Source of the DNA: an uncultured Bacilli bacterium
GTDB lineage: Bacteria > Bacillota_I > Bacilli_A > RF39 > UBA660
DNA: 12,311 nucleotides
Direction of reading: 5' to 3'
Assembly: GCA_944371685.1 (NCBI GenBank)
Contig: CALVXV010000024.1
Span: 1-12,311, forward strand
The position numbers and the translations under genes are program-made. The notes under the pieces are model-generated. The model had not been told where the DNA came from, did not search any database, and was given only the letters and a program-made list of their open reading frames with translations. The stretch's first letter is position 1. Each line of letters starts with the position of its first letter. Of this stretch, positions 1 through 6,603 are shown piece after piece.

Positions 1-51
1 GTCAATAATTTTTATTCTTTTTTTGACAAAATCAGACCATAACATACGTTA

Positions 52-426
52 TTAGTATATATAAACATTCTTAGCTTTTGTATAAGGTGTTATTTCACTC
101 GGACTTCCATCAGCCTCTATTTTAGTTAAACTACCACTGTCTATTGACATTTTATATATTCCAGAACCATCACCATCAGTTCCTTGATAAGTAAAATATA
201 TATTATTTCCAGACCCACCACTACCAGAAGTATTACAAATATTATATAGCTCATCAATTGCAGATTGAACCTGAGTAGCTTTTAAATTACTTGTTTTATT
301 ATCATAAGTTACTTGATCACTTGGAAAATATGTTACTGCATACACACTTATACTGCTAAAAAGTAGTCCACTTAGTATAAAAATAAATATTCTATTTTTC
401 AATACTTTCTTAACTTTTTCTTTCAC
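52..426 (-). CDS. Small secreted or membrane-anchored protein with N-terminal signal segment, function unknown
   Basis: The product is 124 residues. The start is GTG, preceded by GAGGAG about 8 bases upstream. A basic N-terminus (KEKVKKVLKNR) leads into a hydrophobic stretch at about 12-30 ending SVYA, which could be a signal peptide cleaved after Ala30 or an uncleaved anchor. Residues about 34-61 (FPSDQVTYDNKTSNLKATQVQSAIDELYN) resemble the TYDN..SgL.AtnVQ.AIDEL segment common in phage tail-fibre and surface proteins. A Ser/Gly linker follows (about 67-73). The C-terminal 50 residues carry DGDGSG and IYKMSIDSGSLTKIEADGS, reminiscent of one blade of DUF5050-like propellers. Two tandem TAA codons end the frame. 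It lies downstream of an XRE regulator gene, and a copy of that regulator's presumed operator covers its promoter region. The secreted location is an inference from the signal segment, and no function can be assigned. Confidence 0.7.
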   Translation of the reverse strand: MKEKVKKVLKNRIFIFILSGLLFSSISVYAVTYFPSDQVTYDNKTSNLKATQVQSAIDELYNICNTSGSGGSGNNIYFTYQGTDGDGSGIYKMSIDSGSLTKIEADGSPSEITPYTKAKNVYIY

Positions 427-476
427 CTCTTATTCTCCTCTATCCCAACCTTATATAATTAATTATATATTTTCTT

Positions 477-506
477 AAAAAAAAACGCTTAACCATATAA
501 GGTTAA
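477..506 (-). terminator. Possible weak terminator after the XRE gene, overlapping its operator
   Basis: Read on the minus strand, the TTAACC-N6-GGTTAA palindrome is followed by GCG and nine T residues (plus-strand A run at 477-485). This is the layout of a Rho-independent terminator, but the six-pair stem is AT-rich and weak. The same palindrome also occurs at 815-832 without a T run, so the operator reading is better supported. Both roles may coexist. Confidence 0.3.
489..506. promoter_or_regulatory. Operator-like palindrome TTAACC-N6-GGTTAA (copy 1)
   Basis: This is an 18-bp site with perfect six-base arms, at 489-494 and 501-506. It lies in the gap between the XRE gene and the small secreted-protein gene. 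A minus-strand TATAAT at 462-467 is a candidate -10 for the secreted-protein gene, which places the palindrome over its -35 region. The identical arms and spacer length recur at 815-832 upstream of the XRE gene. The likely ligand is that XRE regulator, by inference. Confidence 0.55.
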
Positions 507-529
507 ATAGTAATAAATATGTCATTTTT

Positions 530-769
530 TTAATCTTCTCTATCCAAATTTTTAAACAAATCATCCGCAAAAAATTCTTCTAAAGTTATACCAAGTCCAT
601 CACATATTCTAACAATAGTAAGTAGTTTTGGATTAACAGAATTACATTCAACAATATTTTGAATCGTGCTTTGTGTTAAACAGCAAATAGTCACAAGCTT
701 ATTAATTGATATATCTTTCTCATCACAAATTTTAAGTAATTTTTTAGACATTGCTTCACGTAATTTCAC
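530..769 (-). CDS. XRE-family (HTH_3) transcriptional regulator
   Basis: This is a small cytoplasmic DNA-binding protein of 79 residues from the preferred start. The frame also allows a GTG three codons earlier (778). I chose GTG at 769 because AGGTGA, an exact anti-Shine-Dalgarno match, lies 5 bases upstream of it and overlaps the earlier GTG. The helix-turn-helix covers roughly the first half: ISINKLVTICCLTQSTIQNI, then NPKLLTIVRICDGLGITLEEFF, the usual ending of the single-domain Cro/CI-like fold. The tail DDLFKNLDRED resembles the conserved ending of a family common in Firmicutes, so the protein appears full length. Palindromic TTAACC-N6-GGTTAA sites lie upstream of this gene and upstream of the next one, which argues for autoregulation plus control of the downstream secreted protein. 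Whether it represses or activates cannot be told. Confidence 0.85.
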   Translation of the reverse strand: MKLREAMSKKLLKICDEKDISINKLVTICCLTQSTIQNIVECNSVNPKLLTIVRICDGLGITLEEFFADDLFKNLDRED

Positions 770-799
770 AAGACTCACCTTATGCTAATTTTAACAACA

Positions 800-832
800 T
801 TAACCATATATCGTTTAACCACGCAAGGTTAA
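800..832. promoter_or_regulatory. Operator region upstream of XRE gene: TTAACC-N6-GGTTAA (copy 2) with an extra half-site
   Basis: A perfect TTAACC-ACGCAA-GGTTAA palindrome occupies 815-832. An extra TTAACC half-site at 800-805 pairs poorly with CGTTTA at 812-817 (4 of 6 matches). The sites lie 31 to 63 bases upstream of the chosen GTG. A weak minus-strand promoter may lie further upstream (TTGAAA around 880-885 and an AT-rich -10 around 860), which would place the operator in the leader. The promoter assignment is uncertain, whereas the repeat of the palindrome is directly visible. Confidence 0.55.
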
Positions 833-868
833 ATAAAAACTATACTATCCTTTAAATATAATTTTTAT

Positions 869-1114
869 TTAATAATCTTTTTCAATACAAAATACTACAT
901 AAAGAGGAATTGAATTAATAATTTTATCTTTATCATACATACAATAATAACTAACACCTTCTAATTGTTGCCAAATATATTTCTAAACAATCTATAGTTT
1001 ATTAACTCCAAACAGTGAATAATTATTAAATGAGACATATACACCTGTCAAGTTCTTCCATTGATTAAATTTAATTAAATTACAATATAATAAAATATTT
1101 ATCTTTTTACATAA
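869..1114 (-). pseudogene. Possible remnant of a decayed coding sequence
   Basis: This is the only notable content of the 833-1178 gap. One minus-strand frame runs 82 codons from just after a TAA (1115-1117) to a TAA (869-871), interrupted only by two TAG codons close together at 992-994 and 983-985. DNA this AT-rich should show about seven stops over that length by a rough estimate. The translation looks protein-like, for example QWKNLTGVYVSFNNYSLFGV before the stops and YIWQQLEGVSYYCMYDKDK after them. TAG is a genuine stop elsewhere in the window, since it ends the flippase and polymerase genes, so readthrough is unlikely. There is no start codon or ribosome binding site, and I do not recognise the family. 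It could be the C-terminal relic of a gene, or chance. Confidence 0.3.
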
Positions 1115-1179
1115 TTACTTATCAAATTACCGAAATGAGTAAGATTAATTATATTCAAATAAACATACATTCGCAAATT

Positions 1180-1215
1180 AAAAAAACAAAATGCTTTACT
1201 CACTAGCATTTTGTT
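1180..1215 (-). terminator. Rho-independent terminator of the polysaccharide operon
   Basis: The arms AACAAAATGCT (1185-1195) and AGCATTTTGTT (1205-1215) are perfect 11-base complements around a 9-base loop. On the minus strand the stem runs into seven T residues (1180-1186). The TAA stop of the LCP gene (1196-1198) lies in the loop, so the hairpin overlaps the last codons. The plus strand also has a T-rich exit (TTCTTTTTC), so the element may work in both directions. Confidence 0.85.
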
Positions 1216-2659
1216 CTTTTTCTATCATATCTATTTTAGCTTTAGCCTCATTTACTGTATTAACATCAGGTTCCATTACATATAACTTTTGATGAGGATA
1301 AGTATAAGTATAACTACTACTACCCTTTCCATCTAAATTATATGACTCAAAAGTCCATGAAGGCATTTTATCCAGTTGCATATTCACTAAATTATAAATT
1401 TTACTAGCTGGCATATTAGTCTGAAAACTTCCGCCAAGTGAATCCAAAATATCTGTATATTTTGTAATCAATGTCGTTGAGCTAAGCATTTTATTTAAAA
1501 TAGCTGTAAGTACCTTTTGCTGATTCTTACCACGTTGACGGTCTCCATCACTAAATGCCTTTCTCTCACGGGAAAATGCTAAAGCCTTTTTACCATTCAA
1601 ATGGTTAGTGCCTTTAACAAACCTATCTCCAGTAGTTGCTCTAAAACTATAATCACTTACTACATCTACGCCACCAATAGCGTCTACCACTTTAATTAAT
1701 GATGTAAAATTAACCCTCATGTAATAGTTAATATCTATATCTAGTAAATCTTCAATAGTTTTAACCGACATATCAATACCATAAACACCAGCATGCGTTA
1801 ATTTATCCTTATAACCACTTGTTCCATGTAACTGAACATAAAAATCCCTAGGAATTGATGTAAGTAATATTTTATGAGTATTTGGATTAACTGTTGCAAT
1901 AATATTAACATCACTTCTAGATACTGAAGCAATATTGCCATAAATATCATTACCACTTATATAAATGTTAAATGGTTCTTTAGTAACATCTACCTCTTTA
2001 ACCACTACATTACTCTCAATTTTAATAGATATTTTACTTAATATCCTAACATTACCTTCAAAACCCTCAACATCTTCGTTTAAAACACTATAATTAACTG
2101 CACTTGTAAATATAGCATCCGCCTCTTTATTCATTAAAGCCTCAGCCTCACTTAAATATGAAGGATATTCCTCCTTTTGAGTTTTAACTTTCTTATCCAA
2201 ATTCCTTAAAGCTTTTTCATATGTCTTATCCGCTGATTCATATACCCCAAGCTTATGTCCCTTTAAATCTTCGATATCTTGCATTTCAGAATCATTAAGT
2301 ACCAAAACATAATAATCGACAAGTTGATAATTTTTATCTTTAATATCATCAAACATTTCAAACGTGCTATTTAAATAATAAAGTCCAAAACTACTTATAG
2401 CAATCAAAATCACAAATATCAAATCAGCTACAATCTTAATCCAATTTCGAAAATTATTTTTAAAGGCAAACAAACCAAATAAACCAGAAATAACCACATA
2501 ACCTATTAATAATGGCACTAAATACTTAACCGGAAGCACATTCATTGAAATAACCGTTCCCAGCATAATTAGTGACAAAATTAAATATATTACTAAAATA
2601 ATTCTACTCACTATCGTTGTTTTCTTTAACTTACTTTTAGTCTTTTTCTTTTTAAACAT
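1196..2659 (-). CDS. LytR-CpsA-Psr (LCP) family polysaccharide-peptidoglycan ligase, CpsA/Wzg type
   Basis: The product is 487 residues, close to streptococcal CpsA/Cps2A. Enzymes of this family transfer lipid-linked glycopolymers to cell-wall peptidoglycan on the outer membrane face. A basic N-terminus precedes three membrane segments (about 18-40, 46-66, 75-97). Residues about 112-225 resemble the CpsA accessory domain, a periplasmic-binding-like fold (DLKGHKLGVYESADKTYEKA; EALMNKEADAIFTS). The LCP domain starts near 229. It shows S-R248-S-D250 followed by VNIIATVNP, SIPRDFYV with Arg271-Asp272, YKDKLTHAG with Lys286, and the RER/DRQRGKNQQ cluster (Arg364, Arg366, Asp373, Arg374, Arg376) that binds the pyrophosphate-lipid substrate in known structures. 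Start ATG has AGGAGAGG upstream. It is the last gene of the operon, 90 bases after the flippase, whereas streptococcal loci place it first. Confidence 0.93.
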   Translation of the reverse strand: MFKKKKTKSKLKKTTIVSRIILVIYLILSLIMLGTVISMNVLPVKYLVPLLIGYVVISGLFGLFAFKNNFRNWIKIVADLIFVILIAISSFGLYYLNSTFEMFDDIKDKNYQLVDYYVLVLNDSEMQDIEDLKGHKLGVYESADKTYEKALRNLDKKVKTQKEEYPSYLSEAEALMNKEADAIFTSAVNYSVLNEDVEGFEGNVRILSKISIKIESNVVVKEVDVTKEPFNIYISGNDIYGNIASVSRSDVNIIATVNPNTHKILLTSIPRDFYVQLHGTSGYKDKLTHAGVYGIDMSVKTIEDLLDIDINYYMRVNFTSLIKVVDAIGGVDVVSDYSFRATTGDRFVKGTNHLNGKKALAFSRERKAFSDGDRQRGKNQQKVLTAILNKMLSSTTLITKYTDILDSLGGSFQTNMPASKIYNLVNMQLDKMPSWTFESYNLDGKGSSSYTYTYPHQKLYVMEPDVNTVNEAKAKIDMIEKEQNASE

Positions 2660-2682
2660 AATAAACCTCTCCTATTCTATCT

Positions 2683-2710
2683 ATAATAATTTCTTTAATT
2701 TATTCTACAA
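2683..2710 (-). promoter_or_regulatory. Weak candidate internal promoter for the LCP gene
   Basis: In the 90-base gap after the flippase, the minus strand carries TTGTAG (2705-2710), a 16-base spacer, and TATTAT (2683-2688), five of six matches to the -10 consensus. The -35 match is only three of six. This is the widest gap in the operon, which makes separate transcription possible but unproven. Confidence 0.2.
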
Positions 2711-2749
2711 CATGAGTTTTCCTCTTAAAAATGCTTTTAACTTTTAAAA

Positions 2750-4258
2750 CTATTTTTTTAATACAACATCATAAATATATTTCCACTCATTCGTCTTATA
2801 TAAACATATAAAAAACAAAAAGTTTGTAACAATAGTTAAAATTATACCTTTCAAAATAAAATTCCAAATATTAATATTAGAAATACCTTGAGTCAACAAA
2901 TAACTAACTATAAAAGCAAAAACAACTAACAAAAAGTATTTTAGTTGATGAAGAAAATACTCAATTGCACTTCGATTAAAAATTTTTTTATAAAGCATCA
3001 ATGGATAAAACCAAAAAGTTGTACATAATCGCGAAATTGCCGTTGCAAAAAGTATGCCAAACAATCCCAGAAAATGTCCTAATATAATTGATAAAACTAA
3101 ATTCAAAATAGCCAAAACCATAGAAACTATCCTAGTATCCCTAAACAAACCTGTTGTATCACGATATATCCATACAGGATTCAAAATGCCCAAAATATAA
3201 AAATTTAGTGTAATAGCAAATATTACCGGTAGAGATAACAAAAAATCAGTTCCTATCCATAAAGTAATAAAATCATTAAACAATAGCACTAAACCCACAG
3301 AAAAATAACCAAATATCCAAAAAGATAAAAAATTTAACACATTAAATATTTGATATTTTTTAAAAATATTATCTTCAGCATTTATATTTCCAATACTAGC
3401 ATTCACCGAAGTAAATAAAACATCAATTAATCCAGTCAAAGCAGAAATAATTAAAAAATAATTTGAATAATAACCAACAACTATAGTACCTAACATTATA
3501 GATATTAAAATATTATCACTATTATTTACAACAGTCCCACTAATTTTATAAATAAAAATAGATTTAACATTTGAAAATATATTTTTCTTTTCTTCTTTAC
3601 TCAGTTCACTCTTTTCAGAAGTAAAAGGATACATCTTTTTTGCTTTAATAGCACAAGCGATATTATTACCAAAAGTACACATTATTTGCACTAGTAAATA
3701 TAGGATATAATCATGCATAAAGTATAAAATAGACACTTGTAATACAAATTGAATAATCAAAAATATAAGCGCATAAGCCTTGGTTATATAAACTTTTTGA
3801 TCAGCAATAATAATAGATGATTTGTATGCAAGTAAATAAGACGACATTGAATTAAGTAAAAACAAAAAATAATACAAAGTCAAATTAGGTATAGCAGTTT
3901 CAGTTTTTACCAAATATGGTAAAAATGGAATTAACACAACACCAAAAATAAACACAATAATAGCAATTATTCTATATATTTTTCGGTAAAAATTCATCAA
4001 AGCAGCTAACTTATTATTATCTTTTTTAGCAAGAGGTTTATACATGCTATATAAAATGGCATTACCAAAGCCTAATTCTGCTAATGATAAAAAAGTTAAT
4101 ATATTAGTAAAAAGTCCATTAATACCAAGATACTCAGCTCCAAGTTCATGAATAAAAATAGTACGTGTTATAAAATTCAAAACTAAACAAGAAACTTGAT
4201 AAACAATTCCCACCGATAAATTACGAAACGACTTCTTTAAACGCGTTTCTTGAGTCAT
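2750..4258 (-). CDS. Wzx-type polysaccharide repeat-unit flippase (oligosaccharide transporter)
   Basis: The 502-residue integral membrane protein has about 12-14 hydrophobic segments spread over its whole length, as expected for the polysaccharide transport (PST/MOP) superfamily. These proteins move undecaprenyl-linked repeat units across the membrane. The N-terminal region has the family pattern TRTIFIHELGAEYLGINGLF followed by SLAELGFGNAILYSMY (about residues 31-73), typical of Gram-positive Wzx proteins. A charged loop (about 208-226, EKSELSKEEKKNIF) splits the two halves. The start ATG overlaps the TGA of the upstream 31-codon ORF in an ATGA junction, with AGGAG about 9 bases upstream, so translational coupling is likely. 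The gene ends with TAG. Substrate specificity cannot be read from the sequence. Confidence 0.93.
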   Translation of the reverse strand: MTQETRLKKSFRNLSVGIVYQVSCLVLNFITRTIFIHELGAEYLGINGLFTNILTFLSLAELGFGNAILYSMYKPLAKKDNNKLAALMNFYRKIYRIIAIIVFIFGVVLIPFLPYLVKTETAIPNLTLYYFLFLLNSMSSYLLAYKSSIIIADQKVYITKAYALIFLIIQFVLQVSILYFMHDYILYLLVQIMCTFGNNIACAIKAKKMYPFTSEKSELSKEEKKNIFSNVKSIFIYKISGTVVNNSDNILISIMLGTIVVGYYSNYFLIISALTGLIDVLFTSVNASIGNINAEDNIFKKYQIFNVLNFLSFWIFGYFSVGLVLLFNDFITLWIGTDFLLSLPVIFAITLNFYILGILNPVWIYRDTTGLFRDTRIVSMVLAILNLVLSIILGHFLGLFGILFATAISRLCTTFWFYPLMLYKKIFNRSAIEYFLHQLKYFLLVVFAFIVSYLLTQGISNINIWNFILKGIILTIVTNFLFFICLYKTNEWKYIYDVVLKK

Positions 4259-4350
4259 ACTACATCTTCTCCTATATTATAATAAAAAATATTATCAAAT
4301 ATCTTTCCATCAACAATATTAGCACAAAAAAATCTAATCGCATTTTCCAT
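4255..4350 (-). CDS. Small ORF (31 residues) bridging the PP-loop and flippase genes
   Basis: This is a short frame, ATG at 4348-4350 to TGA at 4255-4257, beginning MENAIRFFCANIVDGK and ending NIGEDVV. A near-consensus GGGAGG lies 8 bases before the ATG. That is a better ribosome binding site than several recognised genes here have, and it lies within the last codons of the upstream gene. The frame overlaps the PP-loop gene by 17 bases, and its TGA overlaps the flippase ATG as ATGA. It therefore exactly fills the only sizeable gap upstream of the flippase. There is no clear membrane segment or known domain. It may be a genuine microprotein, a leader that couples flippase translation, or the N-terminal stub of a lost gene. 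Confidence 0.5.
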   Translation of the reverse strand: MENAIRFFCANIVDGKIFDNIFYYNIGEDVV

Positions 4351-5611
4351 GCCAATAACCTCCCTTTAAAAACTTTTTTAACCGGCGAAAAATAGCTTTT
4401 AAATACTTACGAATATATTTACTAGGATGTCTATTTACATTATAAAAATTATATTTAAAAACCCACTGCAATTCAGGTCTATCAACAAAAATATCCTTAT
4501 TTTCAATAAACCGTTTTTGAATTTTAATCCAATGATATGGGTGAAGTAAAATAATCTCATTTTTGAATTGTCTTTCTACTTTCTCATAAAAATTTGAGTC
4601 TAAATGAAAATCAAAATTTTCTGGTTTTTTTCCCTCCGCCAATATTCCAAAAATAGTACGGTAACACTTCTCACAATCACAGCAATTATAATCGCCCTTA
4701 GATTTTAAACATACCCTAATTGGAATTCCATCATCTGACAACCCAGTTTTGCTTAAAATATTGCAAACGTTTCTTATTTTATCCTGACGCGTAAATTCAT
4801 ATCCATCATGATAAACCAAAGTATTTGCACACTTAATATAATTATCAATAGCAGGATCAGAAGCACAAGTCATTTTATCACCTTTAGTAAATGACGAAGC
4901 AATATAAACCGTCTTAATTTTATGCTTATATGCATAAGGAAAAGAATGACTTATAATAGCAATACCATGCTGAAACCCATGCCACCATCGATCATGTACC
5001 TTATGATATACCAATTTATCAAGATTTTTCTCATTAAGTATTTTTCTAAAATTAGTGCGAATAATCACATTTTTACAATTTAAAGTTTTTCCCACATATT
5101 TTAACGACTTTTCAACTTTTTTAAACGTTACATAATCATCAACATCTATATCAGAACCCCATAATGTAATTAAATCAGGATGTTCATTAACATGAGTAAG
5201 CAAAGTAGACATAGCATCTAAACCGCCACTAAAAAACGTTGCCGTAGAATCCATAATATTTTCATTATTATCCACTACTTTAGACACATGAATCTTACCC
5301 TTAAATTGTAATTTTGGATACATACGTTGATAGCCCTTTTTAAAATCTTCAATACTATCATAAAACTTCTTATCTAGCTCAGATATATATAAATCTACAT
5401 CTAAAAGCCATATAATTGGTAAAACATTACATACCAATGGGATAACACAAATAGATTCTGGAACTTGTTCTATATTTTCTTGGTACTCGATATAAAGCCG
5501 CGGATTATCAAAAATATAACTAGACAACCTATCATCAAAATGATACACATATTCTATCCTATTTTTATTTTTTGACACATCATCAATATAAAAACTTCCC
5601 ATAAATATCAC
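4334..5611 (-). CDS. QueC-like PP-loop (N-type ATP pyrophosphatase) protein of a polysaccharide locus
   Basis: The frame gives 425 residues from GTG at 5611; ATG at 5602 (422 residues) is equally plausible because neither has a strong binding site. Residues about 1-122 are an N-terminal region I do not recognise. TFFSGGLDA (125-133) is a PP-loop SGGxDS motif with Ala in place of the last Ser, which implies ATP binding and substrate adenylation. Cys301, Cys310, Cys313 and Cys316 (CLKSKGDYNCCDCEKC) give C-x8-C-x2-C-x2-C, the zinc motif of QueC. QueC itself is about 220 residues and makes preQ0, but no queuosine genes accompany this one, so a different reaction is likely. Sugar or aglycone modification such as amidation is an inference from the locus. 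The stop is TAG. A basic C-terminal tail (about 394-416) follows the core. Confidence 0.75.
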   Translation of the reverse strand: MIFMGSFYIDDVSKNKNRIEYVYHFDDRLSSYIFDNPRLYIEYQENIEQVPESICVIPLVCNVLPIIWLLDVDLYISELDKKFYDSIEDFKKGYQRMYPKLQFKGKIHVSKVVDNNENIMDSTATFFSGGLDAMSTLLTHVNEHPDLITLWGSDIDVDDYVTFKKVEKSLKYVGKTLNCKNVIIRTNFRKILNEKNLDKLVYHKVHDRWWHGFQHGIAIISHSFPYAYKHKIKTVYIASSFTKGDKMTCASDPAIDNYIKCANTLVYHDGYEFTRQDKIRNVCNILSKTGLSDDGIPIRVCLKSKGDYNCCDCEKCYRTIFGILAEGKKPENFDFHLDSNFYEKVERQFKNEIILLHPYHWIKIQKRFIENKDIFVDRPELQWVFKYNFYNVNRHPSKYIRKYLKAIFRRLKKFLKGGYWHGKCD

Positions 5612-5617
5612 AACTTT

Positions 5618-6595
5618 CTAACTTATAAATTGACCTTTCCAAAGCTTAATATTATCTTCATTAATTAAAATATCAGTTTTAAAATCAGAATTAATCATTG
5701 ATTCCAATTGATTTATACTATCTCGCTCAATAACGTTTAAATTGTATGTTTTTTTCATATCTCTAGCCCTATTATCTACAATCACAATAATTGATCTACA
5801 ATAATTTTGCATAGCATAAATACCAGCATGTAATCTTGTTCCAACATAATCCACATTATCAGAAGATAAAACCTCTTTTAAATCTGCAACATTAGGATTA
5901 ATAATTGTTATATCTTTAACTTCCGTTAAACTTTTTAAATATTTAAAATCATCAGAGCCTTGAATCCAAAAATATACTTTTTTATAATTCTTCATTAAAA
6001 CTTCAATCATATATTTATCTTTTTTGTAATCTTGAGCATAATCAGTCAAAGTAAATACAACATTATCAGATTTTTTTTGTGAAATTTGTTTACAATGTTC
6101 TTTAGTTAAACTCCATATTGTAGGGCACCCAGTATTTACAGCTTTAAAGCCTAAACTTTCGAGCATTTCCTTGGTCCGTTCATCTCTTGTAGAATGAATA
6201 TATTTTTTCGATAACATCTTTTGATATAATTTTTTAGTATAAAAATTTATTTTTGTATTGTTAGAAGCTAAACCAACTCCCATTAAAACAGTACCACTAT
6301 AAAGTTTAGAAGTTATCCAATTAACATTCCAATTAAGCGAAAAAGCCAATAAATTATTAGTCAAAATATTTGTTCCGAGTACAAATTTCAAATCTGCATT
6401 TTTGCAATAATTAACAGGATTAGTCTTATTTAATAACACTTGACAATTATGAGCGATTGGAGTATGCGTAGGAAAATATGCTATAAAATTACCATCTAAT
6501 ATTTCTTTTAACTCCCTCTCGCAACTATCTTTTATAATATAATCTCCCATATTCAATGTACCTTGTGACGTATCAAAAACACATATATTTTTCAT
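5618..6595 (-). CDS. Polysaccharide pyruvyl transferase family protein
   Basis: The 325-residue protein belongs to the family that transfers enolpyruvyl from phosphoenolpyruvate onto sugar hydroxyls to form pyruvate ketals (CsaB, WcaK, EpsO relatives). Visible family landmarks are QGTLNMGDYII near the N-terminus (11-21), LMGVGL (104-109), the S-x-RDERT segment (135-141), and GTRLHAGIYAMQ (252-263), whose Arg and His belong to the presumed active site. The start is ATG with AGGAGGAG just upstream, and this binding site overlaps the TAG stop of the polymerase gene. There are no membrane segments, so it is probably a cytoplasmic enzyme acting on lipid-linked intermediates. Its presence suggests an acidic polymer carrying pyruvate ketals. 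The acceptor sugar is unknown. Confidence 0.88.
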   Translation of the reverse strand: MKNICVFDTSQGTLNMGDYIIKDSCERELKEILDGNFIAYFPTHTPIAHNCQVLLNKTNPVNYCKNADLKFVLGTNILTNNLLAFSLNWNVNWITSKLYSGTVLMGVGLASNNTKINFYTKKLYQKMLSKKYIHSTRDERTKEMLESLGFKAVNTGCPTIWSLTKEHCKQISQKKSDNVVFTLTDYAQDYKKDKYMIEVLMKNYKKVYFWIQGSDDFKYLKSLTEVKDITIINPNVADLKEVLSSDNVDYVGTRLHAGIYAMQNYCRSIIVIVDNRARDMKKTYNLNVIERDSINQLESMINSDFKTDILINEDNIKLWKGQFIS

Positions 6596-6603
6596 AACTC
6601 CTC

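Noticed and set aside
23..51. Plus-strand TTGACA at 23-28 resembling a consensus -35
   Set aside because: No acceptable -10 follows at 16-18 bases, and it points into the antisense of the secreted-protein gene.
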